From positions 1,242,134-1,306,133 of the forward strand of contig OZ024783.1 in the NCBI GenBank assembly GCA_964017065.1: DNA of 64,000 nt, written 5' to 3'. The stretch's first letter is position 1; each line of letters begins with the position of its first letter. The position numbers were made by a program, and so were the translations under genes. Source of the DNA: Haliclona indistincta. Its lineage: Eukaryota > Porifera > Demospongiae > Haplosclerida > Chalinidae. Below the pieces are notes generated by a model. It was not told where the DNA came from. It did no database searches and saw only the letters and a list, made by a program, of their open reading frames with translations. Shown piece after piece: positions 48,259 to 59,720 of this stretch.

Positions 48259-49159
48259 TTAATCCTTCGTGACATTTATAGTATCATAATTATAGTAAAG
48301 GTCACTATAAGTAGCTAAGTACCTGTGGTTAGTGTATCGTCCTAACTGAGTGAGCTGAGCTGACTCATTAGTGAAGTGACAAGCAAACAGTAACCAATTA
48401 CGAGGCTTCACCATGTAGGCAAACCGCATGAAGAGACCAGAGTAGATACACAGAGCTAAAGAGAGGAGGGAGAGAGAGATGGAAGGAGGGGAAAGGAAGA
48501 AATTGAAGGAGGGAAGGAAGGAAGGAGGGAGGGAGGGAGGGAGGGAGGGAGGGAGGGAGGGAGAGGAAGGAAGGAAAGAGGGAGGGAGAGCGAAAGAGAG
48601 GGAGAGGAAGGGAAGGAGGGAGGGATCAAGAGAGAGCGAGAGGGAGGAAGGGATGGAGGGAGAGAGAGAGAGAGAGGGAGGGAGGGAGGGAGAGAGAGGG
48701 AGGGAGAGAGAGAACAACATAAGCATACAAGAGTAAGCATAAAGGGGGTGTGGACCTTACCCACTGTCATGTTAGGGCTGATCATCTCAGGATCCTTCTT
48801 CATGTCTGCTAGAGCAGCTAGTGGGATGCCCCAGTTAGCAACTACAGATCATGGTCAGAGAAGAGGAATTGAGCTAGGCATGTAGCGAGTGAGCAATAAT
48901 TATTATAACATACCTGGGCCCCAGAAGTGCTGGATCAAGCATAACAAGAGAGAGAATATGCTAAATTACATCTAGATACACTTATAATTATTCACTCACT
49001 GTGCTAGAAAGTATAATAATTGATGTGATGATGGGCAGGAATCCATCATAGAAACAGAACACAAAGTGAAGCTTTATATATATATGATTCTGCTCACCTG
49101 AGAAGGTAGTTACGCCATTCTTTACTACCTAACTTCGTTATGAACTGCCTGACCGCCAT
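48259..49159 (-). CDS. MPC1: Mitochondrial pyruvate carrier subunit 1, copy 3
   Basis: Exons 49098-49159, 48914-48960, 48761-48841 and 48259-48455 follow copy 1 with the same splice phases. Signatures [31 protein letters not shown] and [15 protein letters not shown] are present. Copy 1 stops two codons after TNH, whereas here the frame runs 19 codons further ([13 protein letters not shown]...), giving 128 aa. The true end may instead be spliced at AATCACAG|GTAC. The exon 2 acceptor carries the same uncertainty as in copy 1. Its 5' neighbour is the ANK fragment H broken by the large transposon, so the divergent partner is lost. Confidence 0.8.
48466..48713. repeat. GA/GGGA microsatellite in MPC1-3 intron 3
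   Basis: Purine-rich tract as in copy 1 but half as long. Confidence 0.95.
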
Positions 49160-49290
49160 GATTACAGGCACTGGAAGCAGAGGGTAACCTGGAGGGTGGT
49201 GAAGAGGAGGACGAATCACGAATTAACAGAGCCGAACCCACAAAAACCACGCCCTTGAAGCTTATGAATACGTGCAAGACTGTGTTCGCG

Positions 49291-49297
49291 CCTTTGC
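49291..49297. repeat. 7-bp target-site duplication (left)
   Basis: CCTTTGC, repeated at 54754-54760 immediately outside the other end of the transposon. Confidence 0.85.
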
Positions 49298-49797
49298 TAG
49301 GGTCCGCAACTCGAAAAACCAACCTCAAAAAACCTAGAGTTTTAGCGGTGGTCTAAATAGCCCTTGGTGATGTTAACACACTCGCACTTACCAAATTCCG
49401 ATATCGTTGCTCTTTGCTAAGAAATTCACCAAAAGAAATATTAATTAATTTTTATTGATTGGTGTGTATTATTTAGAAGTTAGCGTTGAACTTTACGAAG
49501 GTGGTAAGGACGCGTGGATCGTGTTCCAGCTACACTATAGTCTGCATTCGAGTTTTCCGTTGTCTAAACTGAAGTACACTGGTGTTTAGTGAAGTTACAA
49601 GGCTAAACCTTAAGGTTAGCTGACAGGCCGCTTCGGGTGAAAGGCTCTAATTTCCAGGCAGTAGTAGCCAGACAGTGCCTAACTGGCGTGCAGCCACTAC
49701 TAAGCTTACTTATTACTTGTAGCAAATTTGAAGTATATTCGTTGCTGAAAACCACCTGGGCGATCAGCTTGTTTTGTGGGAGGTGTGGTTTTGAAGT
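49298..49797 (+). repeat. Left terminal inverted repeat
   Basis: 500 bp, beginning TAGGGTCCGCAAC and ending GGTGTGGTTTTGAAGT. Confidence 0.9.
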
Positions 49798-50213
49798 CAT
49801 ACATCCCTCACAGCCATTAGTTTACATTACAATTACTGCCATACATTGCTACTGACTGTGAGACCACTAGAGTGACCCTGTGGCTGTATAATGGCTTACT
49901 ACTCACTGTTATAACCACATAATTTATTGAATTATACCTTTTAACAGTGAATTCGATTTACATGTACTCAGAAGATGGCAACAATCAAAGGTGTGTCACC
50001 TGCACAGCTGGCTGGGTGTATGTTCATGACTGCATGCATTGGTTGTTATTACCCTGGGCGCGTCAGCGCCGAAGGGTTAAGAGTTTGGTTGCGTCGGTCT
50101 GTGTGTGTGTGTGTCGTCAAAAAACAGCTGTTTACTGTCTTACCGCTCATAGATCGCCACGAAATAGCCCTCTATCGCTTGGCTTCTCAATTTTTATTTG
50201 AAGGACACCCAAA

Positions 50214-50648
50214 ATGTCGAGAGAGTATTCTGTCGAGTGTTATGGCCATGCTATTCCTAATAGCTGCACCGTGGATAAGAACATTACGTTAACTGGATGT
50301 AGCTTCGACGAGTCTGATAATTACGAGCCCAAGCGAGCTCACCATGCGTATTACTTGGGTGATACAGAGCGCCGGCGCCCAGGGTATGTGTTCTATGAAC
50401 TCTTGTAATTACCATGCTTTGACAAGAAATGAGACTGCTACAAGTAATTGTTGCACATTTATGCAGGTAAAAACATCAAGATACTACAGGACGAGGTCAG
50501 AGAATGTAACAATAAGATAGGCCAGCTCTCTCTCAAACTTGAAAAGCAAGACGATGACATCACTAATCTTCGAGAGGAATTGAACTTGTTGCTTAGTGAG
50601 CTTAGTAATACCAAAGATACCCTGAAATCCATTCTACAAAAACTTTGA
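50214..50648 (+). CDS. Small coiled-coil protein inside the transposon
   Basis: Two open stretches, 50214-50408 (MSREYSVECYGHAIPNSC...) and 50448-50648 (NIKILQDEVRECNNKIGQLS... ending LQKL), look like two exons with an acceptor at ATGCAG|GT (50466). The strong donor CAGG|GTATGT (50384) is out of phase with this acceptor and leads to a stop. A weaker donor at TTGG|GTGATA (about 50360) keeps the frame. The second part has heptad spacing (a Leu/Ile coiled coil). Function unknown. It may be an accessory protein of the transposon; it is convergent with the large gene, ending 51 bp from its stop codon. Confidence 0.45.
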
Positions 50649-50699
50649 TGACCCTTCATTAATTTTATGATTAAATGTATGTTTGTTATTGAAAAAAAA

Positions 50700-53600
50700 T
50701 CAATCATCATTAACAATCAAATCACCGTTAGTTAGATCTTCCTGTAAGTTAAAGAAACAATGTTCCTCTTCTCCGTCATAAACAATTTCATGCAGATGTG
50801 TATTCGGATTGTAGCTGACGATAAATCCTGTAAACCACTTGTCTTCCTTCTCAACTTCAAACTTGTGCATTATCGTTCTTCCAACTAAAGCATCAGATGT
50901 ATAGCTACATGGGCGAGTACTAGCTGCATAGTCTGTGTTGTCATGATCACCAGTCGCAAGATGCTGTAAATGTGTTGAAAATTCTCTAACAATATCATAC
51001 AGGGGCCTCTGTTTTCCCTTTCTTGTGAATGGTATTTTAATGCTTGCTTGATACAGTGTTTTTTGTATCTTGATTTGCTCCTTTAACAATTCACGTTTCT
51101 TCTGACTCTTCTTGGCAGTGCTAATGCTTTCTTCGTCAATCTCTAGCAACACACTTTTCAGCTCTTCCTCTGACATTATCACATGCATCTTGGCTAATCT
51201 TTCCTTTTCCTTGGCTGCTCGTTTCAGCAAAGCATCTCTTCGATTCTTCTCCTTGATCATCTTCTCCTGTCTGAACTTAAGGCGGTCATCTTCAGCTCTT
51301 TTGTAGTCTTGTTTCACTTGCTGTCTATTCTCTCTAGCTAGAGTAACAACGGCATGCTGCTGCTCCGTCGGTAATGTGTCTAGCCACTGCATGGTCTTGT
51401 TCTTCTTGGCTCTGACTAGGTTCGACTTGGACATCTGATGTAAGTTTGGCATCACTATAGATAAGTAATCATTGAGGCCTAGGATGCTTTCACATAAGTC
51501 GTTATTAGGTTTCAGGGCTTTCAGAATCTTCTTCACATCTGGTTCCGGATCCCAATATTTGCCTCCAGGCATCTGATTCTTGGCATATGTCGAGAGTTTA
51601 GCTTTCATTTTGCTTGCACCTGAAGCAAGTAACTGCAGTAAATCCTCATCATTCGCACTCTTTGAAAAGACAATGTCCTCGATGATTTCATATGGTGGAT
51701 GCATCCGATGGTTCAGGTTTTTATCTTTACCATACAGTCTTGTTTCTGTTGGAAATACACGTGCATCTGGATCCAAAGCCACTTCTGGGTGCTCTTCTAC
51801 TTCTGCCAAGAAGGTATTCAGCTCTGCATAGTGCTGGTTCATGTCTAAAACATTTTTGTCAAGCTCTGTTGATTTGGCAAGCATTACCAGGTGAGAATAA
51901 ATGTGGTGGAACATTATTGCGTCAGCTCTCAAAAAAACCAACTCAGAAGGTTCGTGAAGTTTCTCAAAAACTGTTTGCTCTAGTTTGTTCCCCTGCTGTT
52001 TTCCAGTGAAGGAAAGAAAATCAATTGCTGCTTTACGAAGATAGAGTACTTTTCCAGAGTTTGCAGCGGTGACGAAATAACGGCTACCAACCTGTCGGTT
52101 CAGCTTAATTCTCTTACAATGCATATAATATGCGGCTTCACTTGAATCACTCTTCAGTGCCACAAAATCAGGGAATGAAGTTGCACCGTGGCAATATTCA
52201 GGTATCCCGTGTTTGGTGCCATTCTTACCGAGAAGTTTGCAGAATTCATGAACCAGCACATCACTAGAAGCATTGCTACCAGATGATTTTTCAACGTCAA
52301 AGAAAGCTTTTCGGAGATTAACAGCTAGGTGCATACAGCAGAAGTTTTCCACAAACTCTTGAAGATCAGGACAATCATTAGCCGAACCAAATTGGGCTAA
52401 ATCTTCAGCTATTCTTTCTTCAACAAGTGTGTTAAACTTTTTCTGAGTTGATGCTGAGTCAGACGTGGATGATCGCATGAGTGTCCAGTTAATTTTGTCC
52501 GCATTTGGCAATCGAAGCGCATTTGCAACATCCCTCAGCTTTTGAAGCTCACGATTAATGTCTGCTATCATCGATTCAGAGCTTCCATCTGGAAGTTCAT
52601 TTACAGAGATTACTGTTTCATTGATCGCTACACCCTGTAATTTCTTCTGTTGCAATGTTGTCCCATCACAGTTGAGATGATAACAGTCAGACGTGGTAAG
52701 CTGGGAAGCACTTTGGGCCAGGTTTACAGTTGTCAACTCTTCCCTTCGCATGTAAGAAGCACAGCTTTCTTTAGGCAGCTTAAGTTGCTCTACATCTAGA
52801 GATGGGTTAAATGTCTTCAGTACCGATTGAATTATGCTGGAGATTTTAGAAGGAGATAAACCATCTGCTAACAGCTTGTAGTATAACTTTCTAACCGCTG
52901 GTGAGTATACCCGCCCACCCTCTTTTGTGTCAAAGCAATCAGGAGCAGCTACTGACACGTCATGTTTCAACGAGTCTATATGGTCATTCAAGCAGTCGAT
53001 TTTTTCCAGCATTTCGTCCTCGTAAAACATTGAGTCTAGATATAGTGCCTCAACTTTTTCTTCGATTTTATGCTGTTTCTTACGTGCACACTCTTTCTGC
53101 TTTGATACAGTTTCAAGCTTTTTGGTGACATTAGACAAAGCACTTCTAGAAGAGGCTAGCTCACTTCTTGCTACAGCCATTTGTGCTTCCATTTCTCTTA
53201 GCTTTTTCTGCTGCTCATTATATCTTTGTGTCATTGCTGTAAGATCATCGCTATAGTCAGTCACCATAGATTTTAGTTGTTTAACAGTGTCATCAGTGCC
53301 ATACTGAATGGCTTCTGATGGTGATTTACTTAAATCACTTGTAATTTTTTGAACAAAAGAGTAGACGTTGCTAGGTAGACTACGAGTCGACTTCCACCTG
53401 GTCTGAAAATTTACATCAATCCGTAAGTAAAAAGTTCCTATAGCAGTCTTCGATGCAGATCGAGCGGGCTGCCATTGTCGTAAGTATTGGTGTAAGTCTC
53501 TATAGAAACCAATCGTTGCAGGCTTTTTAAGGGTCCAACACAGCTCACTATCACCATTTAGGCATTGAAGAAAAGATCTCTGTAGGGTGCTCTCAGTTAC

Positions 53601-54046
53601 ATCAAAGTGCTGCAGACTTCCAGGAAAGACAACTTGACCTGCAATAGCAGAAAAATGTGTCTCTAACAGGCATACTAATAAGCTTATGACAAACCTTGCT
53701 TACATCTGTTTCTAGGAAACCATTCCCTCTTCTTGTAATGAGCTAGAGGTGACCCTGCTAACTTTGGCTCTCCAATAGAAGATGGCTTTGTTGGTGCAGC
53801 CAATCTTTTTACGGTTTCAAGAAAACGTATGGGCCGATGTACAGGTATGTGAGGGTACTTGACGGTGAATGTGTCAGTAAGGATTTGAGCCACAGTTCTG
53901 TCCGTTTCTTCTGCAATCAGTGCAGCATCAAGAAGGTCAATTAGTTCTCCATATGAGGGGTAATCAACATCACTCTATACAGCACAAATGTAATAGCTGC
54001 ACTGAATTAAGATAACAATAAAATGACTGACCTTATTTGAAGCCAT
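50700..54046 (-). CDS. Transposase-like protein, 1074 aa, three exons
   Basis: Exons 54032-54046 (MASNK), 53704-53974 and 50700-53638 join in phases 0 and 1; donors AAG|GTCAGT and GAT|GTAAGC and acceptors TATAG and TTGCAG are good. The protein has an N-terminal region (residues 1-190), a coiled coil (about 230-295), then a block containing CDGTTLQQKK (Asp at about 420), STSDSASTQKK (Asp at about 489) and FCCMHLAVNLRKAF (C-C-x-H at about 529-532), and a Lys/Glu-rich coiled region with a C-terminal tail (ending NGDLIVNDD). Two Asp motifs followed by a CxxH-type motif resemble RNase H-fold DDE transposases of the hAT/MULE/KDZ kind; the third acidic residue is not identified. Position inside intact inverted repeats supports a transposase role. 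The superfamily is unassigned. Confidence 0.75.
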
Positions 54047-54254
54047 GTATAGTGGCTGGGGCTTTACAGCTATAGTCTAGCTGTAAAGCCCCAACCCAAC
54101 CCACTGTTGTCTAGCCGCTAGACAACAACACACTCTTCTTAACTGCAAAGAAAATAATTTTAATCACAATCATGCTATGCAAAGGGTTTTAGCAGTCTCA
54201 TAATAGTAAGGTAAATTATAAAACAGGCTGTGCAGGTTCAGGAAAAGTGAAAAT

Positions 54255-54753
54255 ACTTCAAAACCACACCTCCCACAAAACAAGCTGATCGCCCAGGTGG
54301 TTTTCAGCAACGAATATACTTCAAATTTGCTACAAGTAATAAGTAAGCTTAGTAGTGGCTGCACGCCAGTTAGGCACTGTCTGGCTACTACTGCCTGGAA
54401 ATTAGAGCCTTTCACCCGAAGCGGCCTGTCAGCTAACCTTAAGGTTTAGCCTTGTAACTTCACTAAACACCAGTGTACTTCAGTTTAGACAACGGAAAAC
54501 TCGAATGCAGACTATAGTGTAGCTGGAACACGATCCACGCGTCCTTACCACCTTCGTAAAGTTCAACGCTAACTTCTAAATAATGCACACCGATCAATAA
54601 AAATTAATTAATATTTCTTTGGTGAATTTCTTAGCAAAGAGCAACGATATCGGAATTTGGTAAGTGCGAGTGTGTTAACATCACCAAGGGCTATTTAGAC
54701 CACCACTAAAACTCAAAGTTTTTTGAGGTTGGTTTTTCGAGTTGCGGACCCTA
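54255..54753 (-). repeat. Right terminal inverted repeat
   Basis: 499 bp, complement of 49298-49797, with a few substitutions. Confidence 0.9.
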
Positions 54754-54760
54754 CCTTTGC
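54754..54760. repeat. 7-bp target-site duplication (right)
   Basis: CCTTTGC, matching 49291-49297. Confidence 0.85.
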
Positions 54761-54856
54761 ATTTGAGAGCGGAGACAAGCTCAGTGCGGAACAGCTACTG
54801 TCCCGCTTACCACAGCCAGCTGAGATCACGACAAATTTCGAGTTAAAAAGATGGTA
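54756..54856 (+). pseudogene. ANK gene N-terminal fragment H, split by the transposon
   Basis: After the right target duplication the frame reads FAFESGDKLSAEQLLSRLPQ, a diverged form of the AFKNGNKLMAEQLLPSIPQP start of copies B-F, then soon a stop (KRW-Y-stop). The left flank (49230-49290) is the upstream side next to MPC1-3. No ankyrin repeats follow before the start of copy F. An old broken copy. Confidence 0.7.
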
Positions 54857-55636
54857 TTAGCTAGATAGCTCGCTAAATCTTTGGCGACATGGCGGGCAAG
54901 CATCACGTGATTTAATTTAATTTTGCTGCTGTTAGGAAACCACAAAAGCATTCTCTCAAAGCCACACAAGCCTCAAGCTTAGGCCTTAGCTAAAGGGCGG
55001 ACCTAGTTTATCTTTAAGAGGAGACCACTTGAGATTAATTGACCGTGGAATGGCTGAAGGACGAAGAGAAGAACAATACATAATCGAGTTTAAGAACGGG
55101 AACAAGCTTATGGCGGAGCAGCTGCTACCCAGCATACCACAACCAGCTACCATCACGACAACGTTCAAGTCCAGACTGCATTATACTGAGTTATCATTGG
55201 TCTCTCTGCTCCACCTAGCTGCGTATTGGGGCTGGAGGAATGTCGTCACTTCGCTAGTATCTGTGTATAATTGTGCCGCCAACTGCAAGGACGAGAAGGG
55301 ACACATCCCACTGCATTATGCCGCCAGCAATGGACACCTCGAGGTGGTGAAATATTTCATAGTTGAACTACATTGTGACCCTATGGACAAGAACCCATAT
55401 GGCAGGACACCACTTCACATTGCTTGTAGTAATGGTCACCTCAACATTGCTCAGTATCTCATCAGAGAGGAACACTGTAACCCATCATGTGAGGACAATG
55501 ATGGCAGGACACCACTTCACTTTGCTTGTAGTAATGGTCATCTCAACATTGCTCAGTATCTCATCAGAGAGGAACACTGTAACCCATCATGTGAGAACAA
55601 TGGTGGCTATACACCACTTCACTATGCTTGTATTAA

Positions 55637-56214
55637 GGGACTACACGGCGAACTATAGAAACGGCTTGATTTGCGTGCTGTTTTTTCTGGCTAACCATCT
55701 AGTACTTCACAGCGACTTTACCAACTGCTGGGCGGTCCTAGGGTGGAGCTAGAGGGCCGAGGGACCCAAATGTTTTACGACATAGTTTTTCTTTAATTTA
55801 AAGGTAGCAACCAGGGTGGGTGGGAGGGGGGAGGGCGGGCAAGCGGAGCGGGTGAACTTTGCCTACCTCTGGCGCCACAAATGACCTTGCTGCGTTCTTA
55901 GCTGACCTCTGTAGCTCAATTCTTGTGCAAACCACGAAACTAATTAAATATTCGCGGCCTTCTGACTGACAGACTGAACACTTTACGCAAAAACGCATGC
56001 ATACGTTTGCTCACCACGAGCCATTCAGTTCACAAATCCATTTTGGTGGGCGTGGCTTGTCCGCTCATTGAATAAAATTTTTACTCTTTCTACAGTGTTT
56101 GCTCCGCCCACAAGCAGATTTGTGAGTTTCTTTGATGATAACTGTCTTTGACCACGCTTTGTTTGCCCGAAGAAACTGAAATTTTCGTCATTCTGATGTT
56201 CGACGTGTAGTCCC
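55637..56214. mobile_element. TTAA-flanked MITE in copy F ankyrin repeat
   Basis: 578 bp between TTAA (55633-55636) and TTAA (56215-56218), with ends GGGACTACACG and CGTGTAGTCCC as inverted repeats. Copy B has the empty site (TGTATTAATGGTCACC). TTAA targets are used by piggyBac-like and Kolobok elements. No transposase inside. Confidence 0.85.
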
Positions 56215-57002
56215 TTAATGGTCACCTCAACATTGCTCAGTATCTCATCAGAGAGGAACACTGTAACCCATCATGTGAGAACATTGATGGCACTACACCA
56301 CTTCACTATGCTTGTATTCATGGTCATCTCAACATTGCTCAGTATCTCATCAGAGAGGAACACTGTAACCCATCATGTGAGAACAATGATGGCTATACAC
56401 CACTTCACTTTGCTTGTATGGGTGGCCACGCCCACATTGTATCTTGCTGCGTTCTTAGCTGACCTCTGTAGCTCAATTCTTGTGCAAACCACGAAACTAA
56501 TTAAATATTCGCGGCCTTGTGACTGACAGACTGAACACTTTACGCAAAAACGCATGCATACGTTTGCTCACCACGAGCCATTCAGTTCACAAATCCATTT
56601 TGGTGGGCGTGGCTTGTCCGCTCATTGAATAAAATTTTTACTCTTTCTACAGTGTTTGCTCCGCCCACAAGCAGATTTGTGAGTTTCTTTGATGATAACT
56701 GTCTTTGACCACGCTTTGTTTGCCCGAAGAAACTGAAATTTTCGTCATTCTGATGTTCGACGTGTAGTCCCTTAATGGTCACCTCAACATTGCTCAGTAT
56801 CTCATCAGAGAGGAACACTGTAACCCATCATGTGAGAACATTGATGGCACTACACCACTTCACTATGCTTGTATTCATGGTCATCTCAACATTGCTCAGT
56901 ATCTCATCAGAGAGGAACACTGTAACCCATCATGTGAGAACAATGATGGCTATACACCACTTCACTTTGCTTGTATGGGTGGCCACGCCCACATTGTATC
57001 TA
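55889..57002 (+). repeat. 557-bp direct tandem duplication in copy F
   Basis: 55889-56445 is repeated at 56446-57002 (for example TTGCTGCGTTCTTAGCTGAC at both). Each unit contains the 3' part of the MITE plus two ankyrin repeats. The break sits in a short similarity, ATCTTGCTG against ATCTATGCTG. Confidence 0.88.
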
Positions 57003-59225
57003 TGCTGTTATCGACTGGTCGAGTCAATCCACTGACTAAGGACAAGTATGGCCACACTGCATTGCACTATGCTAGTCGCATGTATGGTCTCATTAAACTA
57101 TTTGAACCATTCGAAGAGTGCAGGACAGCCTTCCCAGTGCACACGTTCACTAAACTGATACTCACAGGAGACAGTGGAGCTGGTAAGACTACCATAACTG
57201 AACTCATCGTCTGCCTAGCTAGTTCTACAGCTGTAGAGTGTGTCGCTGATGTTCAACGCTACACAGCAGGGATCGTTCCACACCACATCCAGAGTGAGCA
57301 GCTGGGCAACTTTGTCGTGTATGACTTTGCAGGACAGCAAGAATACTACTCGAGTCATGACGCCGTGCTCGAGCAAGTGATGCGAAGGTCAGCAGCCATG
57401 TTTCTCTGTGTGGTAGACCTGAGTGAGAGCAAGGAGAAGATCGGTGAGTCGCTCCACTACTGGCTAAGCTTTATCGACAATGCCTGCAGCACAGCAGAGG
57501 GACGATCGCACGTGGTGATCATTGGTAGCCATGCCGACCAGGTCATGTCGTCGGTGGAGGAGAAGAGCTCGCTGCTGCAGACCATCATAGCTACCAGAAG
57601 AGTAAGACGCCAGTTGTATGTAGAGTGCATTGCTATGGACTGTCGCAGAACCAACACTGACGCTTCACGTCGTTTGATCGCCACACTCACCAACAGCCAG
57701 AAAGCTATCACTGCCATTCAGCCCGTCATCCACTACTATTCTCATGTTGTCTACGCATTCCTTCGTACCAAGCTGAACGTGGTAGGCTGTACACTACATG
57801 ATCTTGTCTCTGCAATCGCTAAGGAAAACGATTCTTCTCTCCCTAGCGACCAGTCTGTCCTCACAGAGATCCTCACCACTCTCAGTGATAAAGGTCTCAT
57901 CCTCTTTATACGCCATCATCAATCCAGCTGGATCGTTGTGAAGACAGAAGCCTTGTTAAACAAAATCAATGGAACACTGTTTGCCCCTCGTCAATTCAAA
58001 GAGCATCGTGATCTTGCCAGCAACACTGGCATAGTACCCGTCTCGAACCTTCACAAAGTGTTTCCCGACTACAACTCAGAGATGCTCATCGGATTTCTCA
58101 AATCATTAGATTTCTGTCGACCAGTGGACCCATCAGTGCTGCAGTATACCAACCTCCAGACCACACCCTCTCACTCCACAGCTGATCTCCTCTTCTTCCC
58201 TGGTCTTGTTCAGTCAGAGCGACCAGACAGCCTCGTCCAGCAGCTAGGAGCACTAGAGTTTGGCTGGTGTCTGAGGAGCATGGATCCACACGAATTCTTG
58301 AGCTCTCGTTTTCTTCATCTTCTCCTACTTTCCGTTGCCTATGAATTTCCTCTAGCCAGTCGATTTAACCCTTACTCTTCCGTCAGTGGTCTCGAGCGCA
58401 AGTGTACAATATGGAGGAATGGCATCTTCTGGAGGGACGACAACAACACTTGTACTGTGATAGAGCTCCTTGACAACAACCGATGTGTGATGGTGGCTAT
58501 GTCGTACACCATTGCAGTAGAGTATGCCAAGCTCCGTGGTTCTCTTATAGCACTAATCCGTCGCCTCCTGCACAAGCATTCTCCAGCTCCAGAGGTGTGT
58601 GAGTTCCTCATCTCTCCCGATCTTGTCCGCCAGTACCCTATTGATACCTTCCCTGACACTGACCTGTTCGACATGTGTGACGTTGCTCGATCCATCCTAC
58701 AACGCAAGCCAGTTATCCTCAGCCATGGAGATGGGTGTGGTCACCTCAAAACACAGTCACTTCCCTTTGAGCCTTACCACCTCCTTGCTCCCTAGCTCTT
58801 ATGTCTCTCAACTGTTCAATCCTAACATGGCTGACCAGCCAGTTCCTGGTCCTCTCCTCCATGAGGTAAAGCAGCTCTGTCGTCACCTCAAGGAGTCTCT
58901 GAAGGTTAGTGAACTGAGAGAGCATCTGGACAAGCTGAGTCTATTCGCTGGAAAGAATCCTCTGGTGAGCAGTGTGGCTGTACTGTAGCATGTGATGGTA
59001 GTAATGTTTCTCTGGTGTGTACAGGAGGTGGCTGGCTTGAAGGAGCAGGACCTACCAAGTGATCCACCCACGTCTGCTGGTAGCTCCAGTACCCTCAGTG
59101 AGTCACACATGTACACAAGTTGTGACAGTATTGTTATTGTATGTTCAGGCTCAGTTAGTCAGACTCCTCCCAGTACTCACTCTGATCCACCAGTACCCAG
59201 TGTAGACCTGTCCAATATACCTGAT

Positions 59226-59634
59226 TGTAGCACTCTGCGTGGGCGTATCAAAGGCGCCGCCCGTTCTATATTTTCCATAATGTGAACGCCGTTCGCAATA
59301 TGGAAAATATAGCACGGCCAGGGAAAATATAGCACGGCAAGGGAAAATATAGCACGGCCGGAAGGTTAAAGATAGGGTGGGCGGAGACTGACCTTGGCTC
59401 GACCTCGAGAATAAGTCACCCTGGCACAAAGATTCAGTGACAGCGGCAAGCTGTCGTGCTACAAACCAGTAAAAGCACCGTCTGCTCGTGCAATACGGGA
59501 ATTATTGCGCTCGGGGTGTCGGTCTCGACGCTGATACAGCACTCGGCTTCGCCTCGTGCTGTATCACCGTCTCGACCACACCCCTCGCGCAATAATTCCC
59601 GTATTGCACTCGCAACGGTGCTTTAACTAGTTAT
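59226..59634. mobile_element. Foldback-type insertion in exon 3 of copy F
   Basis: 409 bp placed between ACCTGAT and GATGGTACACTAG, which are contiguous in the other copies. It contains GCGTGGGCGTATCAAAGGC at one end and CTTTAACTAGT at the other, the same termini (inverted) as the insertion at 13385. It holds a hairpin around AATACGGGAATTATTGCGC and three units of GGAAAATATAGCACGGC. Confidence 0.7.
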
Positions 59635-59720
59635 GATGGTACACTAGGTGAGTCAGTGGATCATACAATCATCACTCTATAATGTATCACTGCTGCAGAT
59701 ATCTGTCATCTTTCCATCAC

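Larger units (their letters stand above)
49298..54753. mobile_element. 5456-bp DNA transposon with 500-bp terminal inverted repeats
   Basis: It starts TAGGGTCCGCAACTCG and ends with the complement. Inverted repeats of 500 and 499 bp differ at only a few bases. The 7-bp CCTTTGC duplication frames it. It carries a large three-exon minus-strand gene and a small plus-strand gene with a coiled coil. It is inserted in the first coding part of an ANK-ROCO gene (fragment H). High inverted-repeat identity and an open transposase suggest recent activity. The 7-bp duplication and long repeats do not match one superfamily clearly. Confidence 0.92.
55050..59720 (+). pseudogene. ANK-ROC-COR copy F (broken, Death exon lost)
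   Basis: The start codon (MAEGRREEQYI) and three or four ankyrin repeats are open to 55636, where a TTAA-flanked element brings a stop. A 557-bp tandem duplication repeats part of that element and two ankyrin units. From 56776 the frame is open through ROC (GDSGAGKTT, DFAGQQ, GSHAD) and COR to 58793, where CCCTAGCTC gives a premature stop one base out of register. The rest of the large exon ends at 58964, exon 2 is 59025-59097, and exon 3 (from 59149) is split by a 409-bp insertion. The following exon begins ATATCTGTCATCTT (about 59700) and then leaves homology, so no Death domain remains. The post-COR region differs from copies B/E and is closer to copy C. Confidence 0.85.

Noticed and set aside
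49298..54753. The large element as a DNA virus or Maverick-type element
   Set aside because: Too short, with no polymerase, integrase, capsid or packaging ATPase; the 7-bp duplication and single transposase-like gene fit a cut-and-paste transposon.
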